Shown here: positions 8,406 to 16,999 of the stretch, one piece after another
How the letters are laid out: every line of letters begins with the position of its first letter
Position numbering within the stretch: the stretch's first letter is position 1
Source of the DNA: Flavobacterium flavigenum
GTDB taxonomy: Bacteria > Bacteroidota > Bacteroidia > Flavobacteriales > Flavobacteriaceae
Direction of reading: 5' to 3'
Assembly (NCBI RefSeq): GCF_027111255.2
Contig: NZ_CP114285.2
Span: 4,774,001 to 4,838,000, forward strand
Length of the DNA stretch: 64,000 nucleotides
Translations under genes and position numbers: made by a program
The notes under the pieces: generated by a model
Database searches by the model: none
Told to the model about the DNA's origin: nothing
Seen by the model: the letters and a program-made list of their open reading frames with translations, nothing else

Positions 8406-9260
8406 ATGTTGTTTCTGATTTTAAGTATTATTTGCAGTGTTACAGTTGGTATAATTTTTAAATTAACCCGTCATTATAATTGTAATCCGGTGCAGATTGT
8501 TGCTTTTAATTATGTATTTGCACTCTTATTTTGCTACTTAACTTATACTCCAAATCTGGATGAGGTTTCCAAAAATGATCCATGGAATATTTATGCCGCG
8601 GTAGGGATTTTGCTGCCCGTTATTTTTCTGTTCTTAGCAGCTTCTATCAAACACATGGGAATCGTAAAAACTGACGCTGCTCAGCGTTTATCTCTTTTTA
8701 TTCCGATCCTTGCAGCCTGGTTTATTTTTAAAGAAGAATTTAATTCTTATAAAATAATTGGACTTGCGGTTGGCTTTTTAGCTCTTTTATTTATTTTGAG
8801 AAAACCTTCCGAAAACCAACAGAATAAGTGGTTTTATCCTGCGATTGTTTTATTAGGTTTTGGAGTAATCGATATTCTTTTCAAACAAATTGCACTTTAC
8901 AGCACTCTGCCATATACCACTTCTTTGTTTTTAGTTTTTAATATTGCATTGGTTGTCACTTTGTTTATTGTGATCTATGATTTTGTTTCGAAAAAAGTAA
9001 AACCAGAACTTAAGAATATCCTTTTTGGAGGATTGGTCGGACTTTTTAATTTTGGAAACATATTGTTTTACCTTAAAGCGCACAAAGCATTTTCTGAAAA
9101 TCCTTCTACTGTTTTTGCAGGAATGAATATGGGGGTTATAGTTTTAGGAAGTATCGTTGGAGTACTTTTTTTTAAAGAGAAATTATCCAAAATGAACTTT
9201 TTAGGTATTATTTTGGCCTTAATTGCAATTATTTTTATTGTTTTTTCTCAAATTAAGTAA
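8406..9260 (+). CDS. EamA-family membrane transporter
   Basis: A 284-residue membrane protein with about ten hydrophobic segments in two EamA-like halves. The first half ends near AWFIFKEEFNSYKIIGLAVG and the second near GVLFFKEKLSKMNFLGIIL, the lysine/glutamate-flanked helix ends usual for this superfamily. It has little visible similarity to the preceding EamA protein, so it is not a recent duplicate. The gene has its own promoter box. Substrate unknown. Confidence 0.82.
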   Translation: MLFLILSIICSVTVGIIFKLTRHYNCNPVQIVAFNYVFALLFCYLTYTPNLDEVSKNDPWNIYAAVGILLPVIFLFLAASIKHMGIVKTDAAQRLSLFIPILAAWFIFKEEFNSYKIIGLAVGFLALLFILRKPSENQQNKWFYPAIVLLGFGVIDILFKQIALYSTLPYTTSLFLVFNIALVVTLFIVIYDFVSKKVKPELKNILFGGLVGLFNFGNILFYLKAHKAFSENPSTVFAGMNMGVIVLGSIVGVLFFKEKLSKMNFLGIILALIAIIFIVFSQIK

Positions 9261-9336
9261 ATTTTTCTAACCTATAATGCCTTAATTTACAATGTCTTTG
9301 TAAGTTTTTTTGCTTTTTTTAAAAAATAACTATACT

Positions 9337-9373
9337 AATTCTATAGAATTTATAAAATATATTTATAAATTTG
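9337..9373 (+). promoter_or_regulatory. Promoter with a 14-bp palindrome before a tiny ORF
   Basis: AATTCTATAGAATT at 9337-9350 is a perfect palindrome. TAAATTTG at 9366-9373 matches the Bacteroidota -7 box. Transcription would begin close to 9380, almost at the ATG of the tiny ORF at 9382. The palindrome sits where the -33 region would be, so it is a plausible operator. No -33 TTG is visible. Confidence 0.5.
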
Positions 9374-9381
9374 CCATAACA

Positions 9382-9468
9382 ATGAAAAACTATAATCGAA
9401 ATATGATGTCTTTCAAATGCAGCTTAGCGATGTGCTGCATGTTGAATCATGTCCTGAAATGGCGTTAA
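9382..9468 (+). CDS. Putative 28-residue leader-like peptide with a Cys-Cys pair
   Basis: ATG to TAA encodes 28 residues, including Lys-Cys-Ser, then Met-Cys-Cys-Met, and ending LKWR. It lies directly behind a promoter box and 33 bases ahead of a strong intrinsic terminator, the layout of an attenuating leader peptide. It has no signal sequence. Consecutive Cys codons in short leader ORFs are known in other phyla as sensors of cysteine supply. Applying that here is inference. It may also be chance. Confidence 0.4.
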   Translation: MKNYNRNMMSFKCSLAMCCMLNHVLKWR

Positions 9469-9501
9469 TAGAGAAAGTACTTGTTAGTTATTTTTTTTTT
9501 T

Positions 9502-9534
9502 AAGCCTTTCATACCCATGAAAGGCTTTTTTTGA
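9502..9534 (+). terminator. Intrinsic terminator (possible attenuator) upstream of glutamate dehydrogenase
   Basis: An 11-bp perfect stem (AAGCCTTTCAT at 9502-9512, ATGAAAGGCTT at 9517-9527) is followed by a run of T. It lies after the 28-residue ORF and before the glutamate dehydrogenase gene. It either ends a short transcript or works as a leader attenuator. Confidence 0.88.
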
Positions 9535-9554
9535 ATTTATTTAAAAACATAGAT

Positions 9555-9632
9555 ATGAGATCAAATAAATACACTAATACGCATATGCGATGTATTCTTA
9601 CGAAGATTCCATGTTGTATTTATAGCAATTAA
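9555..9632 (+). CDS. Second putative tiny ORF (25 residues) with a Cys-Cys pair
   Basis: ATG to TAA encodes 25 residues with a Met-Arg-Cys triplet and a later Pro-Cys-Cys-Ile. It lies between the terminator and the glutamate dehydrogenase ATG, about 100 bases before the latter. No separate promoter was seen. The Cys-Cys pair recalls the preceding tiny ORF, though the two are not otherwise alike. Expression is unproven. Confidence 0.3.
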   Translation: MRSNKYTNTHMRCILTKIPCCIYSN

Positions 9633-9729
9633 GTGCAGAAAATGCATCCATCCTCTTTTGCCAATGAGGAGAAGAATTTAAAATATAAAATTTCAAAATC
9701 AATTGAATCAAATCTTAAACTAAAAAAAT

Positions 9730-11016
9730 ATGAGCCTGGAAATAATTAAACAGAATCCTTTTCAGTCAATGATTGACCGTTTTAATATTGCAGCCGATAT
9801 CTTAAACCTTGATGAATCGATCAGACAGAAATTGCAGAAACCAGAAAAGCAAATTGTTGTAAATTTTTCGATCACACTTGATAACGGCACAACTAAAAAC
9901 TTTGAAGGATACCGTGTTATTCACAATACAGCCTTAGGGCCGTCTAAAGGAGGCATTCGTTATGATACAGCTGTAAACCTTGATGAGGTAAAAGCACTGG
10001 CAGCCTGGATGACGTGGAAATCTGCCGTAACCGGAATTCCGTTTGGTGGAGCAAAAGGTGGAATTATTTGCGATCCGAGAGAACATTCTAAAACAGAATT
10101 AGAGAAAATTACCAGAGCATACACAAAAGCATTAGCAGATATTTTTGGTCCTGAAAAAGATGTTCCTGCACCGGACATGGGAACAGGTCCTGACGAAATG
10201 GGCTGGCTAATGGATGAATTTTCTTTGGTTCACGGGAAAACCATTCATGCTGTTGTGACAGGGAAACATTTGCATTCCGGAGGTTCTTTAGGAAGAGTAG
10301 AAGCTACAGGGAAGGGAGTAAGCATTATTACGCTTCTGGCGCTTCAAAAATTAAAACTGAGACCGGCAAGATCGACAGTTGCCATTCAGGGATTTGGAAA
10401 TGTGGGCTTGCATTCGGCTTTGTTTTTATATGAAAAAGGATTAAAAGTTGTGGCTGTCAGCGATGTTTCAGAAGCTTTCTATAATCCGGATGGACTTAAC
10501 ATTCCGGAACTGATTTTATATTATAACCTGAATAATAAGAGTATTAAAGGATACCCCAATTCGGTAGCTATTAAGCATGAAGAATTATTGCTTTTGGAAG
10601 TTGATGTACTAATCCCGGCAGCAAAAGAGGATGTTATTACACAGCAAAACGCAAACGATATTAAAGCTAAAATTATTGTAGAAGGGGCAAATGGTCCGGT
10701 TGCCTCAGATGCAGATCAGATTTTACATCAAAATAATGTTTTGGTTGTACCGGATATTCTGGCAAATGCAGGAGGAGTAACGGTTTCTTATTTCGAATGG
10801 CTTCAGAATTCACTTTTGGAATCCTGGAGAATTCATCAGATTAATAAACGTTTGGAAGATATACTCGAAAAAGGTTTTGAAACTGTTTTTAGAATTGCTG
10901 ACAAACATAATGTTACCCCTAGAATTGCAGCCTACATTATTGCTTTGCAAAAAGTGGCAGACACACAATCTGTAAAAGAAGTAGCATTTAAAGCACCAAA
11001 ATTCAAACAGAATTAA
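9730..11016 (+). CDS. gdhA: Glutamate dehydrogenase (hexameric, NAD(P)-dependent)
   Basis: A 428-residue Glu/Leu/Phe/Val dehydrogenase that interconverts glutamate with 2-oxoglutarate and ammonium in the cytoplasm. The substrate domain has the PSKGGIRYD segment near 71-79 and the catalytic Lys109 in PFGGAKGGI. The Rossmann domain shows GFGNVG near 213-218, then the family-typical IVEGANGP and NAGGVTVSYFEW. Length fits the short hexameric class. Coenzyme preference (NAD or NADP) is not settled here. The 469-base region upstream carries two tiny Cys-Cys ORFs, a palindrome and a terminator, so expression may be regulated by the leader. Confidence 0.93.
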   Translation: MSLEIIKQNPFQSMIDRFNIAADILNLDESIRQKLQKPEKQIVVNFSITLDNGTTKNFEGYRVIHNTALGPSKGGIRYDTAVNLDEVKALAAWMTWKSAVTGIPFGGAKGGIICDPREHSKTELEKITRAYTKALADIFGPEKDVPAPDMGTGPDEMGWLMDEFSLVHGKTIHAVVTGKHLHSGGSLGRVEATGKGVSIITLLALQKLKLRPARSTVAIQGFGNVGLHSALFLYEKGLKVVAVSDVSEAFYNPDGLNIPELILYYNLNNKSIKGYPNSVAIKHEELLLLEVDVLIPAAKEDVITQQNANDIKAKIIVEGANGPVASDADQILHQNNVLVVPDILANAGGVTVSYFEWLQNSLLESWRIHQINKRLEDILEKGFETVFRIADKHNVTPRIAAYIIALQKVADTQSVKEVAFKAPKFKQN

Positions 11017-11149
11017 ACATTGAAACCATTAAGTAAAAAGAACGTTTTCATTAGTTGTTAGAAATAGTAATTAATGAAAATGTCTTTGACTTAAATATTG
11101 AATTGAATTATAAATAAGTTATTTATCAGTCAAAAAGTAATTTTTAAAA

Positions 11150-12373
11150 ATGGAACATATTCATTTTCTGGCGTTTGCTATGCCTGCGTTTTTCATTTTT
11201 TCATTTTTAGAATATAAGCTCGCAAAGCGCAGAAAGCAACCTGAGATTTTTAATTATGAAAGCTCAGTTTCAAACATTAGCATTGGTATTGCAGAAAGAC
11301 TAATTAATCTCTTTGTTGCAGGAAGTTTTTATCAGCTGTATTATTTTATATATAATCACTATCGGCTTTTTGATATTCCCAGCAATGTCTTTGTATGGTT
11401 TGCCTTGATTTTAGCGACTGATTTTGTTTGGTACTGGTATCACAGGCTAGGACATGAAGTTAATTTTTTCTGGGCAGCACACATCGTGCATCACCATAGC
11501 GAAGAGTTTAATTTTACCGCTGCAGCCAGAATCACCACTTTACAGGCAATTGTAAGAACAGGGTTTTGGTGTGTTCTTCCTCTCGTTGGATTTCATCCTG
11601 TTATGGTTATTACCATGCTGATTGTGCATGGAGCTTATTCTTTTTTTACACATACACAGCTTATCGGAAAAATAAGGTGGCTTGAATACGTTTTTGTAAC
11701 ACCATCAATCCACGGTGTCCATCATGCATCTGATGAAAAATACCTGGATAAAAATTACGGTGACATGTTTACTTTTTGGGACCGTATTTTTGGGACTTTT
11801 CAGGAGGAGGAAGAGAAACCAAAATACGGTTTAACCCATCCGTTAAAAAGTTATAGTTTTTTGTGGCAGCATTCGCATTATTACTTCGAGATTTATGAAT
11901 TATGGAAACGATCCAAAGGATTTAAAGCCAGATGGAATGCTGTTTTTGGAAGTCCGGCCCATATGGATCAGGATATTCGGCCCATGTTAGAAAAACGTTT
12001 TTTGCAGGATAAAAGCAATCGGCATCAAAGGCTTAGATTTCGTAATTATCTCTATATACAATTAGGAGTCTGTACTTTATTCTTAACTGTTTTTACTTAT
12101 TATTTTGAGTTTTTAAATCTTTTGGATAAAATTTTTGTTTTGTCTTTTATTCTAATTACACTGATAAATTGCGGTGCTTTATTGGAACAGCGAAAATGGA
12201 TGTATTATCTCGAATATGGCCGGATATTTATCGTAACCACTTATTTTTTATACGAAGAAAATTTACTGACATTTTTATTTGTTCCGATTGCCATTATGAT
12301 TTTTGCAGAACAATTGTTTTCGCTGAGTAAACATTATCAGAAAGTGGTGCTTCAGTTGGAAAGTTCAGAGTAA
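11150..12373 (+). CDS. Sterol desaturase / fatty acid hydroxylase family membrane protein
   Basis: A 407-residue integral membrane di-iron enzyme of the fatty acid hydroxylase superfamily. The histidine clusters HRLGHE (about 101), HIVHHHSE (about 114) and HGVHHASDE (about 187) are all present, so the metal site looks complete. The first membrane segment is at about 5-20, with more around 65-160. A C-terminal extension of about 110 residues with further membrane segments is longer than the simplest family members. The substrate, a lipid or sterol-like alcohol, is unknown. It appears to be a single-gene unit. Confidence 0.88.
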   Translation: MEHIHFLAFAMPAFFIFSFLEYKLAKRRKQPEIFNYESSVSNISIGIAERLINLFVAGSFYQLYYFIYNHYRLFDIPSNVFVWFALILATDFVWYWYHRLGHEVNFFWAAHIVHHHSEEFNFTAAARITTLQAIVRTGFWCVLPLVGFHPVMVITMLIVHGAYSFFTHTQLIGKIRWLEYVFVTPSIHGVHHASDEKYLDKNYGDMFTFWDRIFGTFQEEEEKPKYGLTHPLKSYSFLWQHSHYYFEIYELWKRSKGFKARWNAVFGSPAHMDQDIRPMLEKRFLQDKSNRHQRLRFRNYLYIQLGVCTLFLTVFTYYFEFLNLLDKIFVLSFILITLINCGALLEQRKWMYYLEYGRIFIVTTYFLYEENLLTFLFVPIAIMIFAEQLFSLSKHYQKVVLQLESSE

Positions 12374-12465
12374 GGAAATGTAAGTTTTAGTAAACAGAAA
12401 ATTAGCATTATAAAGGTTTCTCTCTCTATTTTTTTAAGTTCTAAATTTTATTTAATGTTCTGTAT

Positions 12466-12580
12466 CGTGTGAGCGATAGGAGCAAATTACCGAAGTAATG
12501 CGGATAGCGCGACAGCATCGCGATAAGAGGGCGAATAACCACAATGTAGCTTTGCCCTCTTATCGGGATGCTGGCACACC
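12466..12580. repeat. Long GC-rich hairpin element between converging genes
   Basis: A 20-base arm (12513-12532) pairs with 12554-12573 with one mismatch and a 21-base loop. GTGTG at 12467 and CACAC at 12575 close an outer stem, and ATTAC-CGAA-GTAAT forms a small inner hairpin. GC content is clearly above the surroundings. It lies between converging genes, where such repeated palindromes often settle. It has no T run, so it is not a standard terminator. I believe similar elements recur in Flavobacterium genomes, but this is memory only. Confidence 0.65.
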
Positions 12581-12595
12581 CTGAATGTGATTTAA

Positions 12596-13030
12596 TTATA
12601 CCCGGTTATAATCGCCTTTCCAGTGCTTTATCGCCTTTTTTATATCGTCTCCAGAAAGGTTTTCTGTAATCGCGCGTTCCATTAGCGGTAAAAACTCAGC
12701 ATCAGGTGCAAAGCGGAATGCAAATATCTGATCGTCTGTAAATTTGTGTTCAATGGTTTCAAATCGGGTTCCGGTAAGTACAAAATAACGGTATCGAAGC
12801 TCCAGTTTAACAATTCTGTTTTGTAAGATCAAGGCATAATGCTGGCGCAGCATAAACGCGAGGCAAAACAGGAATATAAAAACTACAGCAATGAAACCCC
12901 AGATTAAGTGTTGGGGAGTGGTAAACGCAAAATAAATGCTAAAAGCCAGAAAAACAATCAGAACAGGGTAATAGATGAAATGATGTGGTGTATAAAATCG
13001 AATATGATTTTGATAAGATTGCACTTTCAT
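12596..13030 (-). CDS. Small two-helix membrane protein (DUF6526-like)
   Basis: A 144-residue protein with two adjacent membrane helices at about 20-65 and a soluble C-terminal part of about 75 residues. The start, MKVQSYQNHIRFYTPHHF, and the closing KAIKHWKGDYNRV resemble the family I recall as DUF6526, common in Bacteroidota. No catalytic motif is visible. Function is unknown. It is followed by the long hairpin element and is separated from the upstream DUF4142 gene by a terminator. Confidence 0.65.
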   Translation of the reverse strand: MKVQSYQNHIRFYTPHHFIYYPVLIVFLAFSIYFAFTTPQHLIWGFIAVVFIFLFCLAFMLRQHYALILQNRIVKLELRYRYFVLTGTRFETIEHKFTDDQIFAFRFAPDAEFLPLMERAITENLSGDDIKKAIKHWKGDYNRV

Positions 13031-13056
13031 GATAGGTTTTGTTTTTGGTGAAACGT

Positions 13057-13086
13057 AAAAAAGCTATTTAAAAAAATAGCTTTTTT
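13057..13086 (-). terminator. AT-rich bidirectional-type terminator after the DUF4142 gene
   Basis: A 13-bp perfect stem (13057-13069 with 13074-13086) has A runs on one side and T runs on the other. It lies downstream of the minus-strand DUF4142 gene and upstream of the next minus-strand gene. Confidence 0.8.
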
Positions 13087-13131
13087 CCAAAGAAATGAAC
13101 AACCAATACGGTAAAGTACTGTTTTTCGGTA

Positions 13132-13719
13132 TTATTTTTTATCTAAAGCCTCTTTAAGCTGTTTAGCATGCTGTAGGTGCGCAGTTAATGCAACCACATT
13201 GTTTGAAGCCCATGCTTTAATTTCTGCATCGTTAGCAGTTTCAGATGCTTTAGTAAATTTATCTATTGCTTTTTCATGCCCGTCAACCATCATATCGGCA
13301 AACTTCTTGTCAAAATCAACTCCTGTTTTTTCGTTAAGTTTATCGTATTCATCTTTACCTTCTTCAGTAATTGAAGTTGGCAATGAAAAATTACGCTTAT
13401 CAGCGATGGCTTTAACTTCTGCAGTTGATTTTGTATGCTCATCAACCAGCATTTTACCAAATTTTTTAACTTCAGGATTGGTACTTTTTGTTTGGGCAAG
13501 TTTTCCAATTTCAATTTCAGCCAGATTGATTTCTGCTGCATCCACTAAAAATTCAGAATCATCTTCTTTAGAATCTATAGAGTCAAATTTTGCTTCGTTT
13601 TGATCCTCTGCAACTTCTTTTGGATCTTCTTGTTTTGCTTCATTTTTACAAGAGTTTAAACTCAGTAAAACAATTCCTGCTCCTAAAACTACTTTGCTTG
13701 CTAAAAGTATCTTTTTCAT
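13132..13719 (-). CDS. DUF4142-family lipoprotein
   Basis: A 195-residue predicted lipoprotein. The signal peptide ends in a lipobox reading LLSLNSC, with Cys near residue 23. An acidic linker follows. Residues about 58-193 form a mostly helical DUF4142 domain, with the recognisable KFGKMLVDEHTKS segment. The DUF4142 fold is ferritin-like. A role in stress or envelope upkeep is often guessed but not shown. The gene stands alone, with a terminator behind it. Confidence 0.88.
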   Translation of the reverse strand: MKKILLASKVVLGAGIVLLSLNSCKNEAKQEDPKEVAEDQNEAKFDSIDSKEDDSEFLVDAAEINLAEIEIGKLAQTKSTNPEVKKFGKMLVDEHTKSTAEVKAIADKRNFSLPTSITEEGKDEYDKLNEKTGVDFDKKFADMMVDGHEKAIDKFTKASETANDAEIKAWASNNVVALTAHLQHAKQLKEALDKK

Positions 13720-13807
13720 GATTTTTTATGTTTAAAATTTATGATGGTAAAATTATTTAAACATAAAATAAGATGTTTTACACTTTGATTTGATAATGTT
13801 ATATCAT

Positions 13808-14299
13808 TCAAACTTTAAGGGAATGACTAATGATTTTCCATTCATTGAGTTTTGATTCAAAAGTTTTACTGGCGTTAGCGGGACTTGTAGAAGGCAATGT
13901 GATGAGGTCATACTTGTTTTCTACTGACACATATTTTCTAAAAAAGGCAGCTGCTTTCTGCCCATTGAAGAAGATGGTTGTAATGTTTGGATGCTCTTTT
14001 AGAAAAAGCTCAAAATCATTTGTTACTTCATTTTTAATAGCACTGTCAAGACTGCCTATTCTTTCACAAAATTGCAGAACGTCCCATAAGGCAATGTTGT
14101 TTTTGATTAAAAGATTTTTCCTTGTTTCATAATCTTTAGAAAAATCTTCATTTAAAATTTCAAACATAAAGCGCCAGAAGTTGTTTTGTGGATGACCGTA
14201 ATATTGTTGTATCTCCAATGACTTTGTACCCGGCATTGTTCCTAAAATTAAGATCGTGGCATTAGTTGGAGCGATAGGAGCAAAAGAAAAACTTTCCAT
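13808..14299 (-). CDS. Uracil/hypoxanthine-DNA glycosylase family protein
   Basis: A 163-residue DNA repair enzyme of the uracil-DNA glycosylase superfamily. The first motif reads GTMPGTKS near residues 20-27, followed by YYGHPQNNFW near 33-42. The second motif region reads PSTSPANAS near 141. This pattern matches the family-6 group (DNA-deoxyinosine glycosylases), which remove hypoxanthine opposite T, rather than classic Ung with GQDPYH. Length is normal for that group. It is a single gene. Assignment to hypoxanthine rather than uracil rests on motif resemblance only. Confidence 0.82.
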   Translation of the reverse strand: MESFSFAPIAPTNATILILGTMPGTKSLEIQQYYGHPQNNFWRFMFEILNEDFSKDYETRKNLLIKNNIALWDVLQFCERIGSLDSAIKNEVTNDFELFLKEHPNITTIFFNGQKAAAFFRKYVSVENKYDLITLPSTSPANASKTFESKLNEWKIISHSLKV

Positions 14300-14470
14300 A
14301 TTTCATTTATTTAAAAGCAAGTAGAAGTAATTATAAAACAAATCTGAAAAATTATATAACATTTTTGAAGGTGTTTTAAGCGAATTTTGAAATTCCATAT
14401 TAGAAGAAAAATACTGCAAATCAGTTCTTGAGGTATAAAAATAGTTTTAGAATTTTAAATCCGAGCAAAA

Positions 14471-15496
14471 ATGAAAATAGTAACTATACATAACGATAAA
14501 ATTGAAAATATATTCGAAGAACTAACCGAAAGTTTAGGAGGTAAGATAATTTTTGATTCAGATGAATATGGTTTAGAAGTCAGCAATAATTTTGCCAAAG
14601 GTACTATTGTAGGATCTTCTTTCGGCGATGCTGTTTCCTGTTTACAATTTGATATGGTTTTTTCTGAAGATGTGAGAATCTGTATCGGAAATCCGGATAT
14701 CTCCCCGGTATATTTCGCTTATTGTTCAAAGGGAAATTTAGCACATAGTTTTGGAATGTCGGGTGTTGAAAGAAAACTGAAAAAGTTTCAGACTGCTATA
14801 GTTTCATCCAGACAAAATGAAGATAATATTTTGTTTTTTGAAAAGAATACCAATACAAAAGTGACTTTAATCGTGGTTGGGACTCAAAATGCTGATGCTG
14901 CTGAAAATAATTTTTTGAATCGTAAAGTAAAAGAAACTTTTTTCGAAAAGAACCCTTCAGGTAATTTTTTCTATGTAGGTTCTTATAATTTAAAAATAGC
15001 CGAAAAAATTGAGGAATTAAATGCCGTTACCGAAACCGGAATTGTTCGTAATCTATTAAAAGAAGGCATTCTGAAAATTATTCTGGCAATGGAAATCCAG
15101 CAGCATTCGGATGATATGAATAACTGCTTAAAAGAATCTGGCTGCCTTACATTAAAAGAGATGGAAGAAATAAAAAAGCTTTCAGATCTTATAAAAGAAA
15201 GTCCGGAAGAACCATTTACTATAAAATCTCTTAGCAAACTTTCTGGCTTGTCACCTAATAAGTTACAGGAAGGTTTTAAGATGATTCATGACAGAACGGT
15301 AAATGATTTTATCACGCATATGCGAATCTTAAAAGCCGAATTTTTAATTAAAAACTCTGATCTGAATATTTCTGAAATAGTGTATTGTATCGGTTTTACC
15401 AGCAGAAGTTATTTCTCTAAAATCTTCAAACAAAAATTTAATTGTAGTCCAAAGGAATATAAATTCAGTCAAAATCAGCTGGCTATAACGGCTTAA
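14471..15496 (+). CDS. AraC-family transcription regulator
   Basis: A 341-residue cytoplasmic regulator. The C-terminal 100 residues hold the double helix-turn-helix of the AraC family, with FTIKSLSKLSGLSPNKL in the first half and EIVYCIGFTSRSYFSKIFKQ plus the closing NCSPKEYK in the second. The N-terminal 240 residues form an unassigned sensor domain without an evident cupin motif. Such forms in Bacteroidota often control siderophore or stress genes, but no neighbour supports a target. A very strong hairpin follows at 15593. Confidence 0.88.
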   Translation: MKIVTIHNDKIENIFEELTESLGGKIIFDSDEYGLEVSNNFAKGTIVGSSFGDAVSCLQFDMVFSEDVRICIGNPDISPVYFAYCSKGNLAHSFGMSGVERKLKKFQTAIVSSRQNEDNILFFEKNTNTKVTLIVVGTQNADAAENNFLNRKVKETFFEKNPSGNFFYVGSYNLKIAEKIEELNAVTETGIVRNLLKEGILKIILAMEIQQHSDDMNNCLKESGCLTLKEMEEIKKLSDLIKESPEEPFTIKSLSKLSGLSPNKLQEGFKMIHDRTVNDFITHMRILKAEFLIKNSDLNISEIVYCIGFTSRSYFSKIFKQKFNCSPKEYKFSQNQLAITA

Positions 15497-15592
15497 TATC
15501 TTTTTGAATATTGATCCTTCTGCAAGGACAAGTTTTTGAAGGAAATAAAAATACGGAACATAAGATTCTCTTTGAAAAAGTCAATTATAAAT

Positions 15593-15639
15593 AAATGCTC
15601 TGGATTTTAGCTTAATAAGAGCTAAAATCCAGAGCATTT
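15593..15639. terminator. Long hairpin terminator after the AraC gene
   Basis: A perfect 20-bp stem (15593-15612 with 15620-15639) has a 7-base loop and is followed by a short T run. It lies about 100 bases after the AraC stop and 65 bases before the 3' end of the decayed GH15 gene on the other strand, so it can serve both directions. Confidence 0.8.
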
Positions 15640-15703
15640 TACAATTAATCAAATTTTATATTCTACTTTATAAAACTTTGTTCCAAAATAAATAGTTAAA
15701 TTA

Positions 15704-16250
15704 TTAGCCAATAGCATCAACCACAACTTCTTCATTAGTAACATCAGAAAGGTTTATGACGGTTTCTATAAGGGGAAATGTGAATAAGCCTGGAGGAAAT
15801 TCCCTAACTTTTTAGTTTAAAATAGATATCTTCACAAATAATCCTAAATGATTGCTATAGGAAAGCAGTTTTTTAAACAGTTTCTCCACTTTTTTTGTTT
15901 TACCAATTTTATATAGGATGTTTATAAACTAAAAAGTACAAATTGTAAACGAAGAAGAGGGAAGACCAAAATCATCTTTGTTTTTATAACGGTATAAAAG
16001 TCCATCATTACTTAAATCACTTTCAATAGATTTTACAGTAGTAATTTATTTCGGATACATGTCGTCAATAAAACCATAGTTTTCCATTAAAAGTATAGAA
16101 GTATCAAGCTCATCTGAACCATATGACTATGTAAAAGCCTGAACTTGCTCTCTCCAGGCATTTTTCATAATATCTTCTTTTATTGCAGCAGCTAAAGGTT
16201 CCCATTTCTCGGTCTCCTTTGTCTAAGCTGGTTGATTTGTATTAGTTACT
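15704..16250 (-). pseudogene. Decayed GH15 (glucoamylase/trehalase-like) gene remnant
   Basis: Reading the minus strand from about 16250 gives a recognisable C-terminal part of a glycoside hydrolase family 15 enzyme. KWEPLAAAIKEDIM leads to QAFT-stop-SYGSDELDTS, then ENYGFIDDMYPK-stop, DGLLYRYKNKDDFGLP and SSSFTICTF-stop. LYKIGKTKKVEKLF and LLSYSNHLGLF follow. Near 15800 the frame shifts at least twice (CEDIYFK, then LGNFLQAYSHF), and the end reads IETVINLSDV. Three in-frame stops plus frameshifts, and the absence of the catalytic N-terminal half, show a dead gene. No intact GH15 copy lies in this window. Confidence 0.85.
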
Positions 16251-16340
16251 TCTGTACCGAATACTTATATATAAAAGTGCAATTTTATATAATTCAGATA
16301 TTTAGTCAATGTTAAATATAAATGTGTTCAAATAATGCCT

Positions 16341-16994
16341 TTAATTAATTGTTTTTTTTTTAAAACTAAAATAGTAGTTAACGCCAAATCCAATGACATA
16401 TTGTGTACTTATAGTTGCATCTTTGTCGAGTTTGTTTAATGCTTTACCTAAATCGACGTTATTGAGATATAAATTTATAGCTAACGACTGGGAGTTGTCA
16501 TCTGAAATATCTACGACATAACCAACACCAATTCCTAACGAATGTTCATTAGCAGAGGCTTTACTTTTTTTCTCAATAGGGGAAGACAAATTATTAGGGT
16601 TTCTTATAGCAGAATTCTCTGTGGCCTCAATAGTAGCAAAAGTGTATTTTGGAAGAATCTGAATATACCCATCACCACTATCTTTATTGCCAAGAATAAA
16701 TTTAGGGCAAAAACTATAATTTACGGAAGATATTTTTGTAGAATATACTGAGGTAATTATTCCAGATTCATCTCTGTTGGTAACATCTTCAAGGGCTCCT
16801 AACATAAAACTGATTTCTATTTCCGGCTTAAAGTAATAGAAAATTTTATATTCTGCTCCAAGCTTAAGGTCACCAAAACCGCCATTATCAAAAGAAGTAT
16901 CAATATAACCTGAAACTCCAACCAAAGGTCTAATTTTTTGAGCCAATAAGCTGCTAGAGGATACTAATAAAAAAAGGGCTAAAATATTCTTCAT
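16341..16994 (-). CDS. Putative outer-membrane beta-barrel protein
   Basis: A 217-residue protein with a signal peptide (KNILALFLLVSSSSLLAQ) followed by alternating polar/aromatic strands, such as EYKIFYYFKPEIEISFMLG. It ends in YVIGFGVNYYFSF, which is typical of outer-membrane barrels. A Gly/Asn-rich exposed loop lies near 10-30 of the mature protein. No enzymatic motif is seen. It is the last gene of a three-gene run with another barrel-like protein 5 bases upstream and a lipoprotein before that. Function unknown. Confidence 0.65.
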   Translation of the reverse strand: MKNILALFLLVSSSSLLAQKIRPLVGVSGYIDTSFDNGGFGDLKLGAEYKIFYYFKPEIEISFMLGALEDVTNRDESGIITSVYSTKISSVNYSFCPKFILGNKDSGDGYIQILPKYTFATIEATENSAIRNPNNLSSPIEKKSKASANEHSLGIGVGYVVDISDDNSQSLAINLYLNNVDLGKALNKLDKDATISTQYVIGFGVNYYFSFKKKTIN

Positions 16995-16999
16995 TGTTG

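Noticed and set aside
9287..9310. A hairpin TTACAA/TTGTAA followed by T after the second EamA gene
   Set aside because: Only six weak pairs. It may help end transcription but is too weak to annotate.
13199..13603. Long plus-strand frame opposite the DUF4142 gene
   Set aside because: It is a mirror of a confidently assigned coding gene and its translation is low-complexity Ser/Leu.
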